Below are positions 36,491-44,535 of a DNA stretch of 64,000 bases, in pieces (within the stretch, counting starts at the first letter, position 1; every line of letters starts with the position of its first letter). The translations under genes were made by a program, and so were the position numbers. Where the stretch lies: assembly GCF_006546825.1 (NCBI RefSeq), contig NZ_VICC01000004.1:62001-126000 (forward strand), written 5' to 3'. The notes beneath the pieces are model-generated. The model saw nothing but the letters and a program-made list of their open reading frames with translations. It was not told the DNA's origin and searched no databases. This DNA is from Actinomyces oris (GTDB taxonomy: Bacteria > Actinomycetota > Actinomycetes > Actinomycetales > Actinomycetaceae).

Positions 36491-38232
36491 GCGGCGTGCT
36501 CACTCGGCTCGCCGGGCGCCTGCGCACGGGTGACCTTGTCACCGGCATCTCGCGCCTGCTCGCCCTGGCCTGTCTCGTGGTCCTGGTGGGCATGCTGCCA
36601 TGGCTCTCGGGCAAGGACCCGGCCCTGACGATCCTGCGCGCCACCTCCTCCGACCGGGAGCCCACACCGGAGGTCCTGGCATCCATCCGCAAGAGCATCG
36701 GGATCGATGGCGGCCCCCTCCACGTCATCGGGCACTGGCTGGCCGGAGTGGCCCGCGGCGACCTGGGCCGCTCCTGGGTCTCGGGAGCCGACGTCGGCCC
36801 GGATGCCGTGGACGCCTTCGGGGTCTCCCTGAGCCTCATGGCCGCCGCGCTCGGCGTCGGGGTCGTCGTGGCCGCCGCACTGGTCCTGCCCGCCCTGCGC
36901 GACGGGCTGCGAGGGCAACCCCGGCCCCGCGGCGGCGCCGCCTCCGCGGTCCTCATCTCCCTGCCCGAGTACCTCCTGGCCCCGATCCTCATGCTCGTCC
37001 TGGCCGTCTACCTCAGGATCCTGCCGCCCTTCGGGTGGGGCAGCCCCGAGAAGGTCATCATGCCGGCCCTCAGCCTGGGCCTGCCCACCGGCGGCTACCT
37101 CGGCGGACTCGTCTCCGACGCCGTCACCGCCACCTTCTCCGAACGCTGGGTGGCCACCTGGTCCACCGCCGGCATCCGCGGCCGAACCCTGGCCGGAGCC
37201 GTCCTGCGGCGGGCCCTGGCACCACTGACCGGGCAGGTGGCGCTCGTCGTCGTCGCCCTGACCGGCGGCGCGGTCGCCGTGGAGAAGATCTTCGCCATCC
37301 CCGGGCTGGGGCGCGAGCTCCTGGACGCCGCCTCCGCCCAGGATGTGCCGGCCCTCCAGGCCCAGATCCTGCTGCTGCTCGCCTTGGCACTGGCCACCGG
37401 CGTCATCGCCGGGGCGGCCCGACGCCTCCTCATGGGGCGGGCCGCCGGGGCGGGCGGACTGACGGCACCGCCCCCGGTGGAGCACCCGGGGCGGGCCGCC
37501 CGCGTCATCGCCGTCAGCGGTGCCGCCCTGCTGGCCCTCATGGTGGCCGTCGGGATCCGGCGAGACCCCTACGCCGTCGTCGCGGACAAGCTCGCACAGC
37601 CCAGCGCCGCCCTCCCGCTGGGCGCCGACTCGCTCGGGCGCGACGTGCTGGCACGGGTGGCTCACGGGGCCGTGTCCACGGTGAGCGGCGCCGTCATCGT
37701 CACGGTGGTGTGCTTCGTCATCGCCATCCTGGTGGGGCTGGCGCCGCGGGCGGCCACGGGGTTCATCGAAGTCGCCAACGCCGCCCCGCCGATCCTGGCC
37801 GGCCTCATCGTCGCCGGCGTCTCCGGGCCCAGCGCCACGGGCGCCGCCATCGCCGTGGCTGGCGTCGGCTGGGCACCCCTGGCCTCCCACGCCGCCGGGC
37901 TCGTCGCCGAGAACCGGCAGCGCCCCGACGTCCTCCTCGCCCCGGTCCTGGGGGAGGGGCGGTTGCGGATCACCCTGACCCGGGTCCTGCCCGCCGTCGT
38001 CGGCCCTCTGGCGCGCCACGCGGCCCTGAGGCTGCCCGGCAAGGCCTTGGCCCTGGCCGCCCTGGGATTCCTCGGCCTGGGCGCCCAGAGCCCCGCACCG
38101 GAGTGGGGGCTGGTCCTGTCCGACGCGCTGCCCTACATCGAACGGGCCCCCTGGGCCGTGGCCACGCCCGCCGCCGCCCTCGTGGTCCTGTCGATCACGT
38201 CCGTCGCCGCCTCCCGCAGCATGCGGCGCTGA
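36487..38232 (+). CDS. Fused DppB-DppC type ABC importer permease
   Basis: 581 residues holding two permeases that are normally separate. The first half (~1-315) is DppB/NikB-like, with helix-rich sequence, the coupling region and EKIFAIPGLGRELLDAASAQD. The second half (~340-581) is DppC/NikC-like, with LPLGADSLGRDVLARVAHG, six-helix core and LGFLGLGAQSPAPEWGLVLSD. The join is a short Ala/Gly/Pro linker after GAARRLLMGRA. The frame is open and unbroken, and codon use is uniform, so this is a real fusion and not a sequencing join. The GTG start overlaps the binding-protein stop. It should form the whole membrane channel alone. A strong terminator follows. Confidence 0.88.
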   Translation: MSGVLTRLAGRLRTGDLVTGISRLLALACLVVLVGMLPWLSGKDPALTILRATSSDREPTPEVLASIRKSIGIDGGPLHVIGHWLAGVARGDLGRSWVSGADVGPDAVDAFGVSLSLMAAALGVGVVVAAALVLPALRDGLRGQPRPRGGAASAVLISLPEYLLAPILMLVLAVYLRILPPFGWGSPEKVIMPALSLGLPTGGYLGGLVSDAVTATFSERWVATWSTAGIRGRTLAGAVLRRALAPLTGQVALVVVALTGGAVAVEKIFAIPGLGRELLDAASAQDVPALQAQILLLLALALATGVIAGAARRLLMGRAAGAGGLTAPPPVEHPGRAARVIAVSGAALLALMVAVGIRRDPYAVVADKLAQPSAALPLGADSLGRDVLARVAHGAVSTVSGAVIVTVVCFVIAILVGLAPRAATGFIEVANAAPPILAGLIVAGVSGPSATGAAIAVAGVGWAPLASHAAGLVAENRQRPDVLLAPVLGEGRLRITLTRVLPAVVGPLARHAALRLPGKALALAALGFLGLGAQSPAPEWGLVLSDALPYIERAPWAVATPAAALVVLSITSVAASRSMRR

Positions 38233-38339
38233 GACCGCGGGGACCGCTGGAGCGGCTGAGACGTTGAGGGCCCGGTGGCAGCGGTCCGGCTCCGGCCCGG
38301 GCCGGGCGCGAGGGGGCTGCGTCGTCGGGCACAGATAAC

Positions 38340-38379
38340 GAGGCGGGCGCCAACCGCGCAATGGGTTGGCGCCCGCCTC
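38340..38379. terminator. Bidirectional terminator after the importer operon
   Basis: A perfect 15-bp stem (GAGGCGGGCGCCAAC at 38340-38354, complement at 38365-38379) with a 10-nt loop lies between convergent genes. It is 17 bp from the stop of the left-pointing gene. Confidence 0.85.
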
Positions 38380-38396
38380 ATCAGCCGACCGGGGTC

Positions 38397-38930
38397 TCAG
38401 CCCTCCAGGGCGTGGAGGCGGTCGATCGGGGTGGAGACGGCCTCGCGGGCGCGCACCACGGCCTCCTCATCGGGGGCGTCGTAGAAGCACAGGCACTTGA
38501 CCGTGTCCTCGCGCACGTAGGTGCGCAGGAAGCTCACCTCCGGCACCTGGGCGTACTTGGGGGAGTTGGCCTTCTTGCGCGCCAGGTAGGTCTCCATGGA
38601 GATCTCCTCGGGGATGTCCCACTCCACGAGGTAGTCGGCCTTGCGGGCCAGGGCGCGCACGTCCTCCAGCTCGGCGCCCACGAGGCGGACCTCGTCGGGG
38701 CCGGTGACCTCGGCGTCGGCCGCAGCGGACCGGACGGCCTCGGTCAGGCCGGTGACGTCGTCGGAGTCGAGTTCGACGATGGTGAAGATGCGTTCGTGAC
38801 TGGCGGTGACTTGCGACTCCAGGACGGAGGCGCCGGCGGCCTCAACGGCCTGGGAGACCTGCGCGATGAGGGCCTCGGCGGCCTCGCGTGACGGGGTGGT
38901 GGGGACGAGCTCGAAGAGCTGGAGCGACAT
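38397..38930 (-). CDS. DUF4242 / SCO4226-like nickel-binding protein
   Basis: 177 residues; AAGGAG upstream supports the ATG at 38930. The C-terminal half (~95-177) has the DUF4242 pattern: YLVEWDIP, VPEVSFLRTYVREDTVKCLC and FYDAPDEEAVVRAREAVSTP. The family member SCO4226 of Streptomyces coelicolor binds nickel. The N-terminal half (SLQLFELVPTTPSREAAEAL, then ERIFTIVELDSDD) looks like a diverged second ferredoxin-like copy. The function in this organism is unknown. It is convergent with the metal-box importer, which may be meaningful. Confidence 0.72.
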   Translation of the reverse strand: MSLQLFELVPTTPSREAAEALIAQVSQAVEAAGASVLESQVTASHERIFTIVELDSDDVTGLTEAVRSAAADAEVTGPDEVRLVGAELEDVRALARKADYLVEWDIPEEISMETYLARKKANSPKYAQVPEVSFLRTYVREDTVKCLCFYDAPDEEAVVRAREAVSTPIDRLHALEG

Positions 38931-39084
38931 GGCGGCTCCTTTCCGTAGGGTGTGCGTACCAACCTTGCGGTCCAGCCGAATTATTCCCGCCGGCTCCGGT
39001 GAACTGAGGACGTGCTCGCTCTGCGGACACATCGGATGGCGCAGCATTGGCAGACCCGATGAGGAGGTGGGGGCATGACGTGTA

Positions 39085-39408
39085 TTAGGCGGCGACGTGA
39101 ATCCCGAGAGTTCCGCCGAGAGCGTGAGCGATACGTGCGAGCATGACGCCACCGGGTGCTTGAGCGCCGTTTTCAATCGCTGAGATAACGGACTGACGTG
39201 TTCCTGCGCGTCGGGCCAGTTCTGTCTGGGAGATTCCTGCGGCCGCACGCGCGTTGTAAACCAGCTCGGCAAGTTGGAGGCGGGCCTCGGTCTCGATGGC
39301 AGCCCGGTTGTACTCGGCTCGCTCGGCCTCGGTCATGGCGGCCAGCGACTCCTGCCTGAGCTGCTCCCACGAGGTGGTGACGGTGGAGCTGTTCGCGGCG
39401 GTGCTCAT
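39085..39408 (-). CDS. higA: HigA-like XRE-family antitoxin
   Basis: 107 residues. The C-terminal half is a Cro/C1-type helix-turn-helix (AAGISQTELARRAGTRQSV, then ISAIENGAQAPGGVMLARIA). The N-terminal half (SWEQLRQESLAAMTEAERAE) is the helical part that usually wraps the toxin. It follows the toxin gene with an ATGA overlap, the HigBA order (toxin first). It should neutralise the toxin and repress the shared promoter. Confidence 0.82.
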   Translation of the reverse strand: MSTAANSSTVTTSWEQLRQESLAAMTEAERAEYNRAAIETEARLQLAELVYNARAAAGISQTELARRAGTRQSVISAIENGAQAPGGVMLARIAHALGGTLGIHVAA

Positions 39409-39764
39409 GATCTTCTCCCGTTCTTCTCTTCTGCGTGCCGACTGGCCTCGTGGGCGGCTTGCGCTCGTCTGGCGCGCAGGACTTCGGTTCGCTCGTTCTG
39501 ACGTTGCTTGCGGAACGTTGTGAGAGTGACGACTCGGCGGTCCGGGTCGAACACGTACGTGATTCGGCGGTTGACGTTCTCAAAGGAGAACCGCAGTTCA
39601 TGTAGCCCGTCGCCGAGTGGTCGGGAGTGTGGCATGCGGAGCATATTGCCCTGCAGGGCAAGCCGTTCGAGGACCCGGTCTGTCGAGGCCTTGCCGGCGG
39701 GAGTCAGTCCCGCATACCAGATGCGCACCTCCTCGGAGAACTCAATCGACCACCTCACACTCAC
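39405..39764 (-). CDS. higB: HigB-like RelE-superfamily toxin (Gp49-like)
   Basis: 119 residues of the RelE/HigB mRNA-interferase fold: FSEEVRIWYAGLTPAGKAST, a central basic strand LHELRFSFENVNRRITYVFD and a C-terminal VVTLTTFRKQRQ with the usual Lys/Arg residues. The tail is highly charged. Toxins of this family cleave ribosome-bound mRNA. First gene of the pair; the stop overlaps the antitoxin ATG by 4 nt. The promoter and operator should lie at 39765-39800. Confidence 0.82.
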   Translation of the reverse strand: MSVRWSIEFSEEVRIWYAGLTPAGKASTDRVLERLALQGNMLRMPHSRPLGDGLHELRFSFENVNRRITYVFDPDRRVVTLTTFRKQRQNERTEVLRARRAQAAHEASRHAEEKNGRRS

Positions 39765-39773
39765 GCCATGACT

Positions 39774-39793
39774 ATATCATCGGGAGGATATCC
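39774..39793. promoter_or_regulatory. Candidate HigBA operator
   Basis: ATATC at 39774-39778 and GATAT at 39787-39791 form an inverted repeat just upstream of the toxin start, in the AT-richest part of the local sequence. GGATATCC (39786-39793) is also a palindrome. Position suggests autoregulation by the antitoxin. Confidence 0.4.
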
Positions 39794-39911
39794 GCTCTAG
39801 AGGATGTCTGTTCTGGCGGTGACACTGCCTCGGAGATGCCAAGGCATCGCAATCAGCGCGTGCCACCGCCGGCTTGAGCCGGGCGGCGCCTGGCCCGTTA
39901 CGCTGTCACTC

Positions 39912-41477
39912 GTGAATGAGCTCGACAGCGTCAGCAGCAACGGAACTCCGGCCTGGGACAGCGCCCGCTACCTGCGGGAGATCCTCAAGGCCCCCGTCTA
40001 CGAGGCGGCCGAGCACACGCCCCTGCAGGAGATGCCGGCCCTGTCGGCCCGCCTGGGCAACACCGTCGAGGTCAAGCGCGAGGACCTCCAGACCGTCCAC
40101 TCCTTCAAGATCCGCGGCGCCTACAACGCCATGCGCTCCCTGAGCCCGGCCGAGCGCGAGCGCGGCGTCGTCACCGCCTCGGCCGGCAACCACGCCCAGG
40201 GTGTGGCTCGCTCCGCCGCCCTGCTGGGGATGAGCGCCATCATCGTCATGCCCACTGTCACCCCTCAGATCAAGGTTGACGCCGTTCGGGCCCTGGGTGG
40301 CGAGGTCCGCCTCCACGGGGACAACTTCGATGTGGCCAAGGCTGAGGCCACCCGCCTGGCCGAGGCCGAGGGCCTGTCCTACATCGCCCCCTTTGACGAC
40401 CCCCGTGTCATTGCCGGTCAGGGCACCATCGGTCTGGAGCTCATCCAGCAGGACGCCCATCTCGACCGCGTCTTCGTGCCCGTGGGCGGCGGCGGGCTGG
40501 CGGCCGGTGTCGCCGTCCTCATCAAGCAGCTCATGCCCGGGATCAAGGTCATCGGCGTCGAGCACGAGGAGTCGGCCTGCCTCAAGGCTGCCCTGCTGGG
40601 CGGGGAGCCCATCACCCTGCACCACGTGGGCCTGTTCGCTGAAGGGGTGGCCGTGCGCCGCATCGGCGAGGAGACCTTCCGCATGTGCCGGGCCCTGCTT
40701 GACGACGTCGTCACCGTCTCCTCCGACGAGACCTCCGCCGCCGTGCGTGACATCTTCGACGACGTGCGCGCCATCTCCGAGCCCTCCGGGGCCCTGGCCC
40801 TGGCGGGGCTCAAGCGCTACGTCGCCGAGCACCACCTGTCCGGCGAGCGCCTCGCCTTCATCCTGTCCGGCGCCAACCTCAACTTCCACCAGCTGCGCTA
40901 CATCTCCGAGCGCAGCGAGATCGGTGAGCAGCGCGAGGCCATCCTCGGGGTCACCATCCCCGAGGAGCAGGGCTCCTTCCTGCGCTTCGCCTCGGTCCTG
41001 GGGGCCCGCTCAGTCACCGAGTTCAACTACCGCCTCTCCGCGGCCCGCACCGAGACCGACCCCGCCCGCATCTTCGTGGGCGTGCGTATCGCCCGGCGCC
41101 AGGAGCGCGCCGAGATCGTGGCGGACCTGGAGGAGGCCGGCTACGACGTCATCGACCTCACTGACGACGAGCTCGCCAAGGTCCACGTGCGCTCCATGAT
41201 CGGCGGGCGCGCCACCCCGGGAGTGTCCGAGCGCCTCTTCTCCTTCCTCTTTCCCGAGTCGCCCGGAGCGCTGGCTCACTTCCTTGAGGTGCTGGGGACC
41301 CGCTGGAACATCACCCTGTTCCACTACCGCACTGACGGCGCCGACTACGGCCGCATCCTGTGCGCCTTCGCGGCCGGGCCCGACGACGTCGAGCTGACCG
41401 AGCACATGGACCGCCTCGGCTACTCCTACAACGAGGAGACCGCCGACCCCGCCTTCCGTTTCTTCCTGGCCCGATAG
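39912..41477 (+). CDS. ilvA: Threonine deaminase (biosynthetic, two ACT-like domains)
   Basis: Converts threonine to 2-oxobutanoate, the first step of isoleucine synthesis. 521 residues, like E. coli IlvA (514). PLP Lys66 lies in VHSFKIRGAYNAM, the phosphate-binding loop is PVGGGGLAAG, and SAGNHAQGVA is conserved. Two C-terminal regulatory ACT-like domains (~330-510) include LFSFLFPESPGALAHFLEVL, so isoleucine feedback is expected. GTG at 39912 fits the family N-terminus; no ribosome site is present. TTACGC ~7-13 nt before it could be the -10 of a leaderless transcript. The upstream open frame to 39804 is less likely. Confidence 0.92.
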   Translation: MNELDSVSSNGTPAWDSARYLREILKAPVYEAAEHTPLQEMPALSARLGNTVEVKREDLQTVHSFKIRGAYNAMRSLSPAERERGVVTASAGNHAQGVARSAALLGMSAIIVMPTVTPQIKVDAVRALGGEVRLHGDNFDVAKAEATRLAEAEGLSYIAPFDDPRVIAGQGTIGLELIQQDAHLDRVFVPVGGGGLAAGVAVLIKQLMPGIKVIGVEHEESACLKAALLGGEPITLHHVGLFAEGVAVRRIGEETFRMCRALLDDVVTVSSDETSAAVRDIFDDVRAISEPSGALALAGLKRYVAEHHLSGERLAFILSGANLNFHQLRYISERSEIGEQREAILGVTIPEEQGSFLRFASVLGARSVTEFNYRLSAARTETDPARIFVGVRIARRQERAEIVADLEEAGYDVIDLTDDELAKVHVRSMIGGRATPGVSERLFSFLFPESPGALAHFLEVLGTRWNITLFHYRTDGADYGRILCAFAAGPDDVELTEHMDRLGYSYNEETADPAFRFFLAR

Positions 41478-41681
41478 TCCGTGACGAGTTCGCGGCTCCA
41501 TGCGCCCTCACCGGAAAGGCGAGCACGGGGCGTTGTGGCCGGTATCATGCAATAAGGGAGAGTTCGTTCTGTCGAAACTCCCATAAGGTTGTTGGTAAAT
41601 CAATTGTCGCGGCCGGGTGCGCCATCGGAGTCTTCGCCTGACGCTGACCCCGCCCCGGCTCATCTCAACCAGGAGAGAAAC

Positions 41682-42236
41682 ATGACCCGTCTTGCCGTCG
41701 TCGTCGGTTCCGTCCGCCCCAACCGCGTGGGTGGCACCATCGCCCAGTGGGTGGTCGACCAGGCCAACGAGATCGAGGGCGTTGAGGCCGAGATCGTCGA
41801 CATCGCCTCCTTCAACCTGCCCCTGTTCGCCGAGGAGATCCCCCCGCGCATGGCCGTCCCCAGCGACCCGGCCGGCGCCGCCTTCGATGAGGCCCTGAAG
41901 TCCTTCGACGCGCTGATCTTCGTCACCCCCGAGTACAACTTCTCCATCCCCGGCGCCCTGAAGAACGCCATCGACTTCCTCCAGCCCGGCGCCGTGGCCA
42001 ACAAGGGCGTGGGCGTGGTCGGCTACTCCTACAGCGTCGGCATCCGCGCCGTCAGCCACCTCCAGCAGATCCTCCAGGGCATGGGCGCCACCGTCGTGGC
42101 CTCCAACGTGTTCCTGTCGCTCAACACCGACTTCGCCGACGGCGCCTTCTCGCCGGCCGCTTTCCACGACGCCGAGGTCCCGGCCATGGTGCGCGACGTC
42201 GTCGCCCACTCCGACGCCCTGGCCTCCCTGCGCTGA
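41682..42236 (+). CDS. NADPH-dependent FMN reductase family protein
   Basis: 184 residues. AGGAGAG (41671-41677) fixes the ATG at 41682. The flavodoxin-like fold shows the FMN-phosphate loop GSVRPNRVGG, PEYNFSIPGALKNAIDFL and the GYSYSVGIRAVSHLQQIL segment. Members reduce FMN or quinones and azo compounds with NAD(P)H. The physiological substrate is not evident. Monocistronic; a hairpin follows. Confidence 0.9.
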   Translation: MTRLAVVVGSVRPNRVGGTIAQWVVDQANEIEGVEAEIVDIASFNLPLFAEEIPPRMAVPSDPAGAAFDEALKSFDALIFVTPEYNFSIPGALKNAIDFLQPGAVANKGVGVVGYSYSVGIRAVSHLQQILQGMGATVVASNVFLSLNTDFADGAFSPAAFHDAEVPAMVRDVVAHSDALASLR

Positions 42237-42285
42237 GGACTCCGAGCTCGACCGTTCGGCTGAGCCGGAGGGCGCCAGTCCATCG

Positions 42286-42326
42286 CGTCGCCGTCGGCGG
42301 CACCTGCGGGTGCCCCGGCGGCGACG
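42286..42326 (+). terminator. GC-rich hairpin after the FMN reductase
   Basis: Arms 42286-42304 and 42308-42326 pair with small bulges around a 3-nt loop, 50 bp after the stop. There is no clear T tract except TCGTTCCT further on. Confidence 0.5.
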
Positions 42327-42381
42327 TCGTTCCTGCCGGGGGTGCCGGGACCTGCTTCGGTGGGTGGGTAGGGTTTCCCCC

Positions 42382-44505
42382 ATGACTGAGCGCAGCGAGC
42401 GAGACGGTTCCCGCCGGGACGACAGGGGCGGATACGGCGAGCGCGGGTACCGGGGAGGCTCCGGCGGTGGCGACCGAGGCTACCGCGGCTACCGAGGTAG
42501 CTCGGGAGGCGGCCGCGGAGGAGACCGAGGCTACCGGGGAGGCTCCGGCAGCGGCCGCGGCGGTGACCGCGGCTACCGGGGAGGTTCCGGTGGTGACCGC
42601 GGCTACCGGGTCGGCGAGCGAGGCCGCTCGCGCCGCGTCTACGACGACGAGCCCCGCGACGGTCTCCTGGCGGACCTCGTCGGCCACCTCCACGCCCTCG
42701 ACGGACGCTCCTACGCCGCCTACAAGGCGATCGTCGGACGCTACCGGGCGCCCGCCGGCTGGTTCCTGCACATTGACCGCGTCCAGTCCGACCCCTACGC
42801 CCCGCCCACGCGCATCCATGTGGACGTGCCCACCGATCTGCACGGCCTGGAGCTGCTCGACGAGGCCGACCTGCTGGCCGACGCAGACCGCCGCCTGGCC
42901 GTGGGCGACTTCCTCACCCGCGAGCTGCACGCGGGCTTCCGTGGCACGGCGCTGTCCATTGCCTCCCCGGGCCAGGAGATCCTGCAGCGCTCCAGCATCA
43001 TCCTGCGCCCCGACGAGGAGAAGGAGGGGACCGGTTGGGTGCTGGAGGTCCGCGCCCGCCTGGCCCTGCCCGCCCAGGGCCGCTCCATCCAGGGCCATGA
43101 GGCCTCCCGGATCGTGGGGCGCGACCTCGTGCGCGAGCTGGAGGAGGTCATGGACCTCACCGGCGAGCGGGGCGACCGGCTCGTGCGCCACGTCGCCACT
43201 CTTGAGGACCACCGGGCCCTGACCGCGACGGTGGCCCGCAACGGCTGGGTGGCCTTTCTCGCCGACGGCTCCGTGCTGCCGCGCCGCTCCGGGGTGAGCG
43301 ACGATCTCCTGGACGGCGGCGTTCCCCTCCAGGCCCCCGAGTCCATGGCCGCCACGGTGGAGCTCCCGCACGCCGGGACGGTGCGCGGCACCGTCGTCGA
43401 GGCGGGCGTCAACGTCATCGTCGGAGGCGGCTACCACGGCAAGTCCACGCTGCTGAGCGCCATTGAGCGAGGTGTCTACCCGCACGTGCCCGGGGACGGG
43501 CGCGAGCTCGTCGCCACGGTCCCCGACGCCGTCAAGGTGCGGGCCGCCGACGGGCGCGCCGTGACGGGCGTCGACCTGACCCCCTTCATCTCCCACCTGC
43601 CGGCCGGGCGCGATACCGCTTCCTTCACCACCCGCAACGCCTCGGGATCCACCTCCCAGGCCGCCTCCATCATCGAGGCCGTCGAGGCCGGTGCCACGAC
43701 GCTGCTGCTGGACGAGGACACCTCCGCCACGAACCTGCTCATCCGCGACTCGCGCATGCGCGAGCTCGTGGCCGCCGAGCGCGAGCCCATCACGCCTCTG
43801 GTGGACCGCATCACCGCGTTGTTCCGCAGGAGGGGCGTCTCCACGGTCATGGTCATGGGCGGCTCCGGGGACTACCTGGACGTGGCCGACCGGGTCCTGC
43901 TCATGGACGCCTACCACCTGCGCGACGTCACCGAGCAGGCCCGCCGGGTCGTCGCCGGCCAGCCCCGGCCCCTGACCGGCCTGGAGGACTTCGCCGAGCC
44001 GCGCCAGCGCGTCCCCGAGCCCGCCCCGCCGCGCACCCGCCGGGGGCCGGTGCGCACCCGCGCCCACGGCACCTCCACCCTGGTCCTTGACCGGGAGGAC
44101 ATCGACATCTCCGACGTCGGCGGCGTCACCGATCCGGGGCAGGCCGAGGCCATCGCCTACGCCCTGCGCGCCCTGCTGGAGCAACGCTTCGACGGGGTAT
44201 CCCCGCTGCGCGAGTGCCTGGACGACCTCGAGGCCCTGCTCGACGACGAGGGCCTGGACGCCCTGACCGACGAGCGCGAGCGGCCCGCCTTCCTCGTGCG
44301 CCCCCGCATGGTCGACGTCGCCGCGGCCGTCAGCCGTTACCGCAAGCTCGAGCTGGTCTCCCGCCCACACACTTCGACCAAAACTTCAAAATCGACCCGG
44401 AGCCGCGTCGTTTCTGAAGATTCGGTCGAAGTGATCGGCGATCCCGGTCTCCACAACGGCGCCGTCGGCCCACTGTTTCCACAGGACGGTGGGCGCGCTG
44501 AGTGA
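42382..44505 (+). CDS. ABC-class ATPase (COG3044 family) with RGG-repeat head
   Basis: 707 residues. Residues ~10-85 are an RG/RGG domain (repeats of RGYRGGSGGGDRGYRG type). The body has the COG3044 pattern: LADLVGHLHALDGRSYAAYK, LDRVQSDPYAPPTRI-type (RVQSDPYAPPTRIHV), Walker A GGGYHGKST near 350, TNASGSTSQA-type signature and Walker B TTLLLDEDTSATNLL near 440, then MVMGGSGDYLDVAD. The function of the family is not established; an RGG head suggests nucleic-acid contact. The last ~45 residues are encoded by a palindromic repeat (44370-44433) and what follows it, so the ancestral stop was probably near residue 660. No Shine-Dalgarno precedes the ATG. Confidence 0.85.
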   Translation: MTERSERDGSRRDDRGGYGERGYRGGSGGGDRGYRGYRGSSGGGRGGDRGYRGGSGSGRGGDRGYRGGSGGDRGYRVGERGRSRRVYDDEPRDGLLADLVGHLHALDGRSYAAYKAIVGRYRAPAGWFLHIDRVQSDPYAPPTRIHVDVPTDLHGLELLDEADLLADADRRLAVGDFLTRELHAGFRGTALSIASPGQEILQRSSIILRPDEEKEGTGWVLEVRARLALPAQGRSIQGHEASRIVGRDLVRELEEVMDLTGERGDRLVRHVATLEDHRALTATVARNGWVAFLADGSVLPRRSGVSDDLLDGGVPLQAPESMAATVELPHAGTVRGTVVEAGVNVIVGGGYHGKSTLLSAIERGVYPHVPGDGRELVATVPDAVKVRAADGRAVTGVDLTPFISHLPAGRDTASFTTRNASGSTSQAASIIEAVEAGATTLLLDEDTSATNLLIRDSRMRELVAAEREPITPLVDRITALFRRRGVSTVMVMGGSGDYLDVADRVLLMDAYHLRDVTEQARRVVAGQPRPLTGLEDFAEPRQRVPEPAPPRTRRGPVRTRAHGTSTLVLDREDIDISDVGGVTDPGQAEAIAYALRALLEQRFDGVSPLRECLDDLEALLDDEGLDALTDERERPAFLVRPRMVDVAAAVSRYRKLELVSRPHTSTKTSKSTRSRVVSEDSVEVIGDPGLHNGAVGPLFPQDGGRAE
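44370..44433. repeat. 64-bp palindromic element, copy 1 (inside the ATPase gene 3' end)
   Basis: Left arm 44370-44392 and right arm 44411-44433 are 23-nt inverted copies; the left arm has several changes relative to copy 2. The loop contains CGACCCGGAGCCGCGTC, the same as in copy 2. It is read in frame as the C-terminal tail of the ATPase. Confidence 0.85.
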
Positions 44506-44535
44506 GTGCTGGGGCGTTGTGGGCAGCATGGGGGC

